DNA of 64,000 nucleotides from the NCBI GenBank assembly GCA_035653615.1, contig DASRBN010000042.1:1-64000 (forward strand). The letters run 5' to 3'. Positions within the stretch are counted from its first letter, which is position 1; every line of letters starts with the position of its first letter. A program made the position numbers and the translations under genes. The notes below the pieces were generated by a model. It was not told the origin of the DNA, did no database searches, and was given only the letters and a program-made list of their open reading frames with translations. This DNA is from Ktedonobacteraceae bacterium. Its GTDB lineage: Bacteria; Chloroflexota; Ktedonobacteria; Ktedonobacterales; Ktedonobacteraceae. This document shows positions 50,572 through 58,022 of this stretch, piece by piece.

Positions 50572-51306
50572 ATGAGCGAGCAGGAGCAAAATAAAGTCGC
50601 GCTGGTAATTGTAGCGCATCCCGATGATGCAGAATTTGGGGCCGCGGGAACGGTTGCTATCTGGGCAAGGGAAGGCTGGGATGTCTATTATGTTATTTGT
50701 ACGGATGGTGCAGCAGGCGGCCCTGATGATGCGACCGATGTCGGGCCTGCCGCGAGGCGCAGGGATTCTGAAATACGCAAGAACGAGCAGCGAGCGGCTG
50801 GTAAGATACTTGGACTAAAAGATGTTGTCTTCCTCGATTATCCCGATGGTCTATTGGAGCCAACGATTGGACTGCGGCGCGACCTTGTGCGTGTGCTGCG
50901 CAAGTACCGGCCATCGCGCGTGATTTTCCAATCGCCGGATAGAATCTGGACGCCTGTATTGATGATTCGCCGCTTCCATCCAGATCACCTGGCGGCGGGT
51001 CGAGCTGCGATGGCGGCAATTTATCCCGCGTCACAAAACCCATGGGATTTTCCAGAACTGCTGGAAGAGGGATTGATGCCGCATAAGGTGACGGAAATTT
51101 ATATTATGGGCGCGCCTGTGGTCAATCACTTCGTCGATATCTCCAGTGTAATTGATCAAAAGATCGAAGCGCTGCTTGCGCATCAAAGCCAGTTTCCTGG
51201 CGGGGCCGATGAGATCGTCAAGATGATTCGCAAGCGGAGCCACGATCTGGGCGAAAAATACGGGGTAGAATACGCCGAGGATTTTCACTTTACTGAGAAT
51301 AAGTAA
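50572..51306 (+). CDS. PIG-L/LmbE-family deacetylase
   Basis: 244 residues. Zinc ligands are visible in IVAHPDDAEFGA (His16, Asp19) and RRFHPDHLAAGRAAM (His). The DGAAGGPDDATDVGPAARRRDSEIRKNEQRAAGKILGL region is typical of the BshB/MshB-like N-acetylglucosamine-amide deacetylases. Its substrate is not known. GGGA lies upstream of the ATG. It ends about 70 bp before the FMN riboswitch region. Confidence 0.88.
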   Translation: MSEQEQNKVALVIVAHPDDAEFGAAGTVAIWAREGWDVYYVICTDGAAGGPDDATDVGPAARRRDSEIRKNEQRAAGKILGLKDVVFLDYPDGLLEPTIGLRRDLVRVLRKYRPSRVIFQSPDRIWTPVLMIRRFHPDHLAAGRAAMAAIYPASQNPWDFPELLEEGLMPHKVTEIYIMGAPVVNHFVDISSVIDQKIEALLAHQSQFPGGADEIVKMIRKRSHDLGEKYGVEYAEDFHFTENK

Positions 51307-51335
51307 GTTTCTCAAGTTTTTGTTAGATCGTCCCC

Positions 51336-51364
51336 TTGCATTGTGCGATACTTTGTGCCATACT
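51336..51364 (+). promoter_or_regulatory. Promoter of the riboswitch-controlled transporter operon
   Basis: TTGCAT (51336-51341), a 17-bp spacer and CATACT (51359-51364), just upstream of the FMN riboswitch 5' end. Confidence 0.5.
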
Positions 51365-51375
51365 TTTATATAGAG

Positions 51376-51530
51376 ACCTTCGGGGCAGGGTGTAATTCCC
51401 GACCGGCGGTATGGTGAGCGCCCGATGACGATTACCAAGCCCGCGAGTTCATGATCGGTTCTATATCGGTCATGCGACTGATCCGGTGAGAGGCCGGAGC
51501 CGACGGTTAAAGTCCGGATGGGAGAAGGTT
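51376..51530 (+). ncRNA. FMN riboswitch (RFN element)
   Basis: The conserved RFN blocks are all present in order: ACCTTCGGGGCAGGGTG, AATTCCCGACCGGCGGTA, AGCCCGCGAG, GATCCGGTGAGAGGCCGGAG, CCGACGGTTAAAGTCCGGAT and GGGAGAAGG. It binds flavin mononucleotide and turns off downstream genes when FMN is abundant. The first gene downstream is an ABC permease at 51778. Confidence 0.95.
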
Positions 51531-51557
51531 TGGCAAATCTGCGGACTGTTTGACTTT

Positions 51558-51660
51558 GTTGCTTGCTCTATAGCAACGAAGAATAAGGAAGCAGGTGATT
51601 GCGAAGATTGCCCATATCCTATGTGAGGGTAATCGTGTAATCGCCTGACTTGTTGTTATC
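51558..51660 (+). terminator. Riboswitch expression platform (attenuator hairpins)
   Basis: A small hairpin (GTTGCT 51558-51563 with AGCAAC 51572-51577) is followed by a long imperfect stem (51592-51613 with 51627-51647) and a T-rich stretch ACTTGTTGTTATC. This is a plausible transcription attenuator. Because the T-tract is weak, translation control cannot be excluded. Confidence 0.6.
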
Positions 51661-51777
51661 CGCTATGCTCTCCTTGCGTCTCCCTCACATGCCTCTCCAG
51701 GTGAGTTGAATTGGCGGCTTTTCATGGAGTTTTCTCTCAGGATTGGCTGTCGATATAGCTTTGACCGAGGGAAGTTG

Positions 51778-52650
51778 ATGAGCGTGACAACCTCTACTTC
51801 ACAAGACGTATCTCTGGAGATACGCACAAGTGCGCGCGGCGGCAAAAAAAAGCCATTGTCGTCGTCATATACGAAAGCGCGTGCCACTCTGAATGCTACC
51901 CAGCGCCTGTTGCTGGTAGTGCCCCCTGTTGTGCTGGCTCTACTTTTATTGCTGGGCTGGTACGTGAGTACGACGTATGGGCATGTTTCCAATTTGATAC
52001 TGCCGGCGCCCGCGGATGTTTTCGCCGCGCTGTCTGATGGCCTCACTGCCGGTTGGTTGCTGAGCAATGCATGGATAACCATTCAGGAGAGCCTGCTTGG
52101 TTTCCTGCTCGCTGTCGTTGTCGCACTGCCGCTGGGGTATGGATTGGCGAAATCGCGCCTCATAGCGGCGACCGTCCAACCCTATCTGGCGGCGGGGCAG
52201 GCTATTCCAGCCATCGTGATTGCTCCCATCCTGATTATATGGGTTGGCTATGGCCTGGTGCCTATCGTCATCCTCTGTATGCTGGTTGTGCTGTTCCCCA
52301 TGGTGATTACTACCGAACTGGGAGTACGGTCAATCGATCCTGCGCTTGTTGATGCGGCGCGGGTCGAAGGAGCGTCCGGCTGGGCAATGCTTGCTCGCAT
52401 CGAGTTCCCGCTGGCGCTACCGGCTATTCTCGCAGCAGTGCGTACTGGATTGACGCTTTCAATTACCGGCGCGCTGGTAGGAGAATTTGTCAGCGCCGGC
52501 GGTACTGGACTTGGCGGTTTGCTGTTGCAGGCGCAGAACCAGATCAATACGGCATTGCTGTTCGCGACGCTGATCATCTTAGCAGTGCTGGCTGCCCTCT
52601 ATTACAGCAGCTCATGGCTCCTCATGAAATTGGCAGCAATGATCTATTAA
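51778..52650 (+). CDS. ribX: ABC transporter permease, RibX-like
   Basis: 290 residues from the ATG at 51778, preceded by GAGGGAAG; the upstream part of the frame overlaps the riboswitch leader. Six membrane helices and the binding-protein-dependent permease loop VDAARVEGASGWAMLARIEFPLALPAILAAVRTGLTLSITGALVGEF. It is of the taurine/nitrate/thiamine-precursor type. FMN-riboswitch control points to uptake of riboflavin or a precursor, as described for RibXY in Chloroflexi. No ATPase gene is adjacent. Confidence 0.85.
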   Translation: MSVTTSTSQDVSLEIRTSARGGKKKPLSSSYTKARATLNATQRLLLVVPPVVLALLLLLGWYVSTTYGHVSNLILPAPADVFAALSDGLTAGWLLSNAWITIQESLLGFLLAVVVALPLGYGLAKSRLIAATVQPYLAAGQAIPAIVIAPILIIWVGYGLVPIVILCMLVVLFPMVITTELGVRSIDPALVDAARVEGASGWAMLARIEFPLALPAILAAVRTGLTLSITGALVGEFVSAGGTGLGGLLLQAQNQINTALLFATLIILAVLAALYYSSSWLLMKLAAMIY

Positions 52651-52700
52651 GCCGTGTTCCACTACATCATGCAGAATGTATGTGAATGGAGAGTATTCAG

Positions 52701-53813
52701 ATGCAGAATTATCGTCGTCCCAGCTTTGTGCTGTCTTTTTTGCTGGTGTTCAGTATGCTAGGGGTGCTGTTAGCTGCCTGTGGTGGTTCAAGCAGCGGTA
52801 ATACTGGCACTGGCGGGTGTAAATCGCCTGCGGATATTTCTAGTACTACGAGCAATTCGCCTGTCAATTCGTCCGTCTCGTTAGATGTGCAGGGTCATAA
52901 GACAGGCGGTGCGGCGAAGGCATTGCAAAATGTTTCTATCGGTCTAGGCTACATTCCAGATATCCAGTTTGCGCCTTTTTACGTCGCGAAAAGTAAGGGG
53001 TATTATGCTGCTGCCGGCCTGAATGTGACGCTGAATCATGGTATTGTCAACAACCTGCTTGCGGAGCTGGCATTGGGCCATAATACCTTTGCCTTTGCCA
53101 GCGGCGATGAATTGCTGGTCGCACGCAGCCAGCATTTGCCGCTGATCGATGTTTCTACGATCTTCCAGAAATATCCGGTGAGCCTGATTGTACCCGCCAA
53201 TTCTCCGATCTGTACGCTTGCCGATCTGAAGGGTCATACAATTGGCGAGCCTGGACCATTTGGCGCAACCTACATAGGATTGTTAGCGCTCCTGTATCAC
53301 GCGCATCTCTCGCTATCCGATGTGCATGCCGAGTCGATTGGTTTTACGCAGGTAGCAGCGCTGGTGGGGCACAAGGTCGATGCGGTGATGGGCTATTCGA
53401 ACAACGAAGCGCTGCAACTACCTGAACGCGGCTTCCCGGTGCGCACATTCAATGTCTCCGATTACCAGCCGCTCGTTTCCAACGGCATCATCACGACTGA
53501 GAATACATGGCAAACCCAGCCTCAGCTGGTACGCAGCTTCGTGCAGGCAACAATCCAGGGGCTGCAAGAGGTCATTGCGAACCCGACCGAGGCGGTTCAG
53601 ATCAGCCAGTCGTATGTGCCCGGTATGAATACCACGACGGCGATGTCGGTACTGCGGGCAACCATTCCAATCTGGAAAGGCGACGGGGCACATCCTCCTG
53701 GCTATAACGATAGCGCGACATGGCAGTCGATGCAGCAGTTCCTGGTCGCTGAGAAGATCATCCCATCCGCGCAGGATTTGTCGCAGGCTTTTACCAATGT
53801 GAGTACTTCGTAG
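52701..53813 (+). CDS. ribY: NMT1/THI5-like substrate-binding lipoprotein, RibY-like
   Basis: 370 residues. The signal peptide ends in a lipobox, LLAAC (Cys27), then a Ser/Gly-rich linker. The binding domain starts NVSIGLGYIPDIQFAPFYVAKSKGYYAAAGLNVTL and continues GEPGPFGATYIGLLALLYHA, the NMT1/SsuA type. It is 50 bp after the permease gene and shares its FMN riboswitch, so riboflavin or a close precursor is the likely ligand. GGAGAG precedes the ATG at 52701. Confidence 0.85.
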   Translation: MQNYRRPSFVLSFLLVFSMLGVLLAACGGSSSGNTGTGGCKSPADISSTTSNSPVNSSVSLDVQGHKTGGAAKALQNVSIGLGYIPDIQFAPFYVAKSKGYYAAAGLNVTLNHGIVNNLLAELALGHNTFAFASGDELLVARSQHLPLIDVSTIFQKYPVSLIVPANSPICTLADLKGHTIGEPGPFGATYIGLLALLYHAHLSLSDVHAESIGFTQVAALVGHKVDAVMGYSNNEALQLPERGFPVRTFNVSDYQPLVSNGIITTENTWQTQPQLVRSFVQATIQGLQEVIANPTEAVQISQSYVPGMNTTTAMSVLRATIPIWKGDGAHPPGYNDSATWQSMQQFLVAEKIIPSAQDLSQAFTNVSTS

Positions 53814-53985
53814 GTCCCGCCTCGACAAACGGGCACTGATATTGTTAAATAGAAGCAGTTGATGATAGAAAGCACATTGGCATATCCTTTCTTTATGGAT
53901 ATTGAGCCTGCAGGGATGAAGATGCAGGAATCACAATTTAGCTCTGGCATGTAGTAGTATAACCAGCACAACCTCAGGAGGATAT

Positions 53986-54714
53986 ATGAACTACACCACT
54001 ATTGGCGACATCGTGCGGGGAGATCGAGAAATTTTTCCGCCCTACCTGTATGAAGCCTATCAATCGACACGGCGTCGCGCGCCGCTACTCCCACTCATCG
54101 AGGTGCCGCTGACCCTCTCGGAACTGACCGGCCCTGGACCGGCCATCAGTGCCATCACCCCGGAGGATGCTGATCTCACGCGCAATGCCGGAACCGGTGG
54201 TGAGGCTATCGGCCAGCGCATCATTGTGACCGGGCGCGTCCTGGATGAACTTGGGAATCCAGTACCCCATACACTGCTGGAGATCTGGCAGGCCAATGCA
54301 GCAGGACGCTACCTGCATAAACGCGATCAGTGGCCAGGGCCACTTGATCCCAATTTTCTGGGTATGGGGCGTTGTTTGACCAATTCTGAGGGTGTGTATC
54401 GCTTCCTGACCATTCGCCCGGGAGCCTATCCCTGGCTCAATCACCCCAACGCCTGGCGACCGGCCCATATCCATTTCTCGCTGTTTGGCCTATCGATGCG
54501 CTCGCGCCTGGTCACGCAGATGTACTTTCCCGATGACCCACTGCACGCGCTCGATCCCATCCTCAATGCTGTGCCGACCGAACAAGCCCGCCAGCGCCTG
54601 ATCGCCTCTTATGACCATAACGTGACCGAGCCAGAATGGGCGCTGGGCTATCACTGGGACATTGTACTCGCCGGGGCCTCTGCCACGCCATTTGAGCCAG
54701 TAAAGGAGGGATAG
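53986..54714 (+). CDS. pcaH: Protocatechuate 3,4-dioxygenase, β subunit
   Basis: 242 residues. It cleaves protocatechuate to 3-carboxy-cis,cis-muconate with Fe(III). ELGNPVPHTLLEIWQANAAGRYLHKRDQW and RFLTIRPGAYPWLNHPNAWRPAHIHFSLFG contain the iron ligands Tyr, Tyr, His, His (GRY, AYPW, AHIH). The N-terminus PPYLYEAYQSTRRRAPLLPLI is the normal β extension. GGAGG lies 5 nt before the ATG. First gene of the pca operon. Confidence 0.95.
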   Translation: MNYTTIGDIVRGDREIFPPYLYEAYQSTRRRAPLLPLIEVPLTLSELTGPGPAISAITPEDADLTRNAGTGGEAIGQRIIVTGRVLDELGNPVPHTLLEIWQANAAGRYLHKRDQWPGPLDPNFLGMGRCLTNSEGVYRFLTIRPGAYPWLNHPNAWRPAHIHFSLFGLSMRSRLVTQMYFPDDPLHALDPILNAVPTEQARQRLIASYDHNVTEPEWALGYHWDIVLAGASATPFEPVKEG

Positions 54715-54716
54715 AT

Positions 54717-55298
54717 ATGAGCAAGCTCATACTGACCAGCTCGCAAACGGTCGGGCCGTTTTTTGCGCCCGCGTTGCTGCGCGCGGATGCGGAACGTCAC
54801 ATTCTGGTTGAACCGCAGACTGTCGGTGAGCGTATTCGCATTGAAGGACATGTCCTGGATGGCGACAGGTTGCCTGTTCCTGATGCCCTGGTGGAAATCT
54901 GGCAGGCCAATGCATATGGTCGCTATAATCATCCCGGCGATCAGGGGCCAGCATCGTTGGATCCCTCATTTGTGGGCTTTGGTCGCTCTGGCACTGAGAA
55001 CGAGGGGTTCTACTGGTTTGAGACCATCAAGCCGGGACCCGTTCCTTTTGATGCGGAGCGCTGGCAGGCGCCCCATATCTGTATCACTATATTCTCGCGT
55101 GGCCTGCTCAACCACCTGGTGACGCGCCTGTACTTCGCCGATGAACCGACCAATGCCAGCGATCCCATCTTACTGCGCGTGCCTGAGAATCGACGCGCGA
55201 CCTTGCTCGCGCCCCGTTACCAGGAAGGAGCGGACGTAGTCTACCGCTTTGATATCATTCTGCAAGGTGAGGGCGAGACCGTGTTTTTCAACGTCTGA
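54717..55298 (+). CDS. pcaG: Protocatechuate 3,4-dioxygenase, α subunit
   Basis: 193 residues. It has the same dioxygenase fold: SQTVGPFFAPALL, DGDRLPVPDALVEIWQANAYGRYNHPGDQ and GFYWFETIKPGPVPFDAERWQAPHICITIFSRG. The iron-binding residues are lost (no AHIH), as is normal for the α chain, which shapes the active site with PcaH. The start is 2 bp after the pcaH stop, with GGAGG overlapping the pcaH end. Confidence 0.95.
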   Translation: MSKLILTSSQTVGPFFAPALLRADAERHILVEPQTVGERIRIEGHVLDGDRLPVPDALVEIWQANAYGRYNHPGDQGPASLDPSFVGFGRSGTENEGFYWFETIKPGPVPFDAERWQAPHICITIFSRGLLNHLVTRLYFADEPTNASDPILLRVPENRRATLLAPRYQEGADVVYRFDIILQGEGETVFFNV

Positions 55299-55312
55299 GC
55301 AAGGAATGCTGT

Positions 55313-57181
55313 ATGACAGAACCGGGTGATATATCCTTCTTCAGCATGCCGGGTATGGCGACTATCTTCTCGCCTCAGAGACATGTACAGGCCATGCTCA
55401 CATTTGAAGCGGCGCTCGCTTCCGCGGAGGCCCGTGCCGGAATCATCCCACACGAAGCGGCAACCGCTATTGCTGCCGCTTGCAAGGTGGAGTTGTTCGA
55501 TGTCGCAGCGCTCTACCATGAAGCTGCGCTGGCCGGAACTCCCGCGATTCCCCTGGTACGCATGCTCACGGCCCGTGTAGGGGGAGAGGCGCAGCAGTAC
55601 GTGCATTGGGGAGCCACGAGCCAGGATGCAATCGATACCGCCTTGATGCTTCAAATGCGCGACGGGCTTGACTTGCTGATAGCCGAACTGCTCAAGGTGT
55701 GCGTGGCATGCGCTGCCCTTGCTGAAAATCATCGCCAGACGCTTATGGCAGGGCGGACACTGCTCCAGCAAGCGGTGCCAATTACCTTTGGCCTCAAGGC
55801 AGCGCGCTGGTTGGCTCTTGCAGTACGCCAGGTGAAGGCACTGTATGAGCATCGGGCGAGGACGTTAGCTGTGCAACTTGGTGGAGCTGCCGGTACACTG
55901 GCCTCACTGGGAGATCAGGGAATTCAGGTGCTTCACTTCCTTGCTGAGGAGCTAAAATTACCGGCGCCCGATCTGCCGTGGCATACTGAACGCGACCGCG
56001 TTGCCACAATCGCCACGACTCTGGGCATAGTCGCGGGGGCGATGGAGAAGATTGCCTGCGATGTGATTCTCCTGGCGCAAACTGAAGTCGGTGAGGTCTC
56101 CGAGGGTGCCGCGCCGGGAAAAGGAGGGTCATCGGCAATGCCCCAGAAGCGCAATCCCGTTGATGCGGTCGCTGCGATTGCCTCAGCACGATTAGCCATT
56201 GGAGTAGTGCCAGTCATCTTGTCGGCGATGGCGCAGGAGCATGAGCGGGCAGCCGGTGGTTGGCAGGCGGAATGGGAAGCTATCCCGAACCTGTTTCGCT
56301 ACACAGCAGAGGCCATCGAACGCGTTCGCAGTGCGCTTGCCAATTTGCAGGTTGATACTGCGCGCATGAAAGCCAACCTTGATCTGACCGGTGGGTTAAT
56401 TATGGCCGAGTCTTTAACAATGGCGCTTGCTTCACACATGGGAAGACCCGAGGCGCAGCAGCTTGTCAAGGCGCTCTGCGAGCGTGCGGTAAAGTCAGGC
56501 ACAAGCCTTCAGCAGGTCGCCCAGGCAGATGAGCAGGTGTGTGCTATTCTTTCCTCTAAAGAGATCGACCATGCCCTTGATCCCAGCAAATACCTGGGCA
56601 GCACTGATACATTTATTGACCGTGCTCTCGCATCCTACAGCGAGGTCAAGGTGTTGCAAACGAACTGGAGGAAGAAATTGATACAGGTACGCAAAGCAAT
56701 TCTTAAGGATGTTGATGCGATTTGTCGTATCTGCGCTGATGGCTGGCGTAATACTTATCAGGACATCTACTCGCGAGAATACATCGAACGTACTATTAAC
56801 GAATTCTATAATCCTCAACGGGTAGAAGGAGAGGTTCTTCATCCAGAAGGCTGGGATGGTTGGCTTGTTGCGGAACAGGATGGAGTGGTTGTTGGCGCAG
56901 GTGGAGGCGGAATGATAAGTCCTGGCGTAGGAGAGGTCTTTGTCCTGTATGTAGATCCCCAACGACGAGGAAGCGGTATTGGAACGGCTTTGCTTGAGGC
57001 CATTACAAATCAACAGCGTAAGTCGGGAGCCAAAGAACAATGGGTCTCTGTTGAAGCAAAAAACGATAAGGGTCTGCCGTTTTATGAGGCACGCGGTTTT
57101 ATCCGGCGAGGCGAACGCACTGCTTATGGAAGTAAGCCTGAAGAAAATATAATCTCTCTTCGCCTCTACCGGCCTATCTAG
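55313..57181 (+). CDS. pcaB: 3-carboxy-cis,cis-muconate cycloisomerase fused to a GNAT domain
   Basis: 622 residues. Residues 1-455 are a full PcaB of the fumarase/argininosuccinate lyase superfamily, with the SAMPQKRNPVDAVAAIASARL signature (residues 277-297 or so). Residues 456-622 are a separate GNAT domain: LIQVRKAILKDVDAICRICADGWRNTYQDIY, then VYVDPQRRGSGIGTALLEAITNQQRK and GLPFYEARGF. At the junction GGAGG lies 6 nt ahead of an in-frame TTG (56678), so the GNAT part may have been, or may still be, made separately. The PcaB part makes 4-carboxymuconolactone in the β-ketoadipate pathway. It follows pcaG by 14 bp. Confidence 0.9.
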   Translation: MTEPGDISFFSMPGMATIFSPQRHVQAMLTFEAALASAEARAGIIPHEAATAIAAACKVELFDVAALYHEAALAGTPAIPLVRMLTARVGGEAQQYVHWGATSQDAIDTALMLQMRDGLDLLIAELLKVCVACAALAENHRQTLMAGRTLLQQAVPITFGLKAARWLALAVRQVKALYEHRARTLAVQLGGAAGTLASLGDQGIQVLHFLAEELKLPAPDLPWHTERDRVATIATTLGIVAGAMEKIACDVILLAQTEVGEVSEGAAPGKGGSSAMPQKRNPVDAVAAIASARLAIGVVPVILSAMAQEHERAAGGWQAEWEAIPNLFRYTAEAIERVRSALANLQVDTARMKANLDLTGGLIMAESLTMALASHMGRPEAQQLVKALCERAVKSGTSLQQVAQADEQVCAILSSKEIDHALDPSKYLGSTDTFIDRALASYSEVKVLQTNWRKKLIQVRKAILKDVDAICRICADGWRNTYQDIYSREYIERTINEFYNPQRVEGEVLHPEGWDGWLVAEQDGVVVGAGGGGMISPGVGEVFVLYVDPQRRGSGIGTALLEAITNQQRKSGAKEQWVSVEAKNDKGLPFYEARGFIRRGERTAYGSKPEENIISLRLYRPI

Positions 57182-58014
57182 ACGGACTCATCGACCCATA
57201 CCGTCATCAAATACGCAATCCGTAACCCTGCTCGTTCCATATTGTTCTGGCTGATTGAGCCGAATGTTCCGGCGAACCCGATCGCCAGCTCGCAACCTGC
57301 CTCTGCCGCATCACGCATGCGGCGTTGGGTTAATGCCGTGTGGCACCCATGTTTGCGGAACGCGGGCAATGTTGCGCCACCGCTAAGATAGGCAATGCCG
57401 TCATGGATATATAGACCGGCCATAGCCGCCGGAGTTTCGTTAACAGAGGCGATGTAGAGGCGAGAGCCGGGAGCAGAAAACGCGCCCTTGCGTATGTCCA
57501 TTATTACTTTCCTCTGTGGCCCGGCAGGAAATTCAAAACCATCCGCCCAGAGTTCAAGGAAAAGATCAATGTCGTCCAACGAAATCTCTTTTATCGATAC
57601 TCCCTGTGAAAGCGCCTGGTTGCTCACCTGTGGCCAGCCATAAAGGACCGTACCGTTGGGGGTTGGATAGAGTCCATGCTGAATGAGTAGCTGGGCGAAT
57701 TCTGATGTAAATTCTGTGGGGGCCAGGTCGATATTACATTGCAGGTGCTGCCCACGAAAAAAGCCCAGGATATCATCTAATTTGTCGCTCTCTTCCAATG
57801 TGAGGCCGACAACCCTGTTCCACCAGCCGGAGAAGGGTATGCCACACGCCATATAGGCAGTAGCATTGCCAAAGCGTTGAACGACGAAATCATAAGGGTT
57901 GCCGGGCTGTTGTCGCACCTGGATGGTACCATCCAGGTGCGATGCATCGATAACTGCCTGGATGCGACGCGCGAGCTGTTTGGTTATCACCGGTGGCTGC
58001 ATGCTATTTCTCAT
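57178..58014 (-). CDS. GNAT-type acetyltransferase, tandem-domain
   Basis: About 278 residues. The C-terminal half is GNAT-like: VSIKEISLDDIDLFLELWADGFEFP, AAMAGLYIHDGIAYLSGGATLPAFRKHGCHTALTQRRMRDAAEAGC and FGSISQNNMERAGLRIAYLMTVW. The N-terminal half may be a degenerate second GNAT. Start at ATG 58014, 8 nt after the kinase stop, gives an operon. An upstream frame overlapping the kinase gene is unlikely to be used. It converges with pcaB; the stops overlap in CTAG. Confidence 0.75.
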   Translation of the reverse strand: MRNSMQPPVITKQLARRIQAVIDASHLDGTIQVRQQPGNPYDFVVQRFGNATAYMACGIPFSGWWNRVVGLTLEESDKLDDILGFFRGQHLQCNIDLAPTEFTSEFAQLLIQHGLYPTPNGTVLYGWPQVSNQALSQGVSIKEISLDDIDLFLELWADGFEFPAGPQRKVIMDIRKGAFSAPGSRLYIASVNETPAAMAGLYIHDGIAYLSGGATLPAFRKHGCHTALTQRRMRDAAEAGCELAIGFAGTFGSISQNNMERAGLRIAYLMTVWVDESV

Positions 58015-58022
58015 CTCAATAG

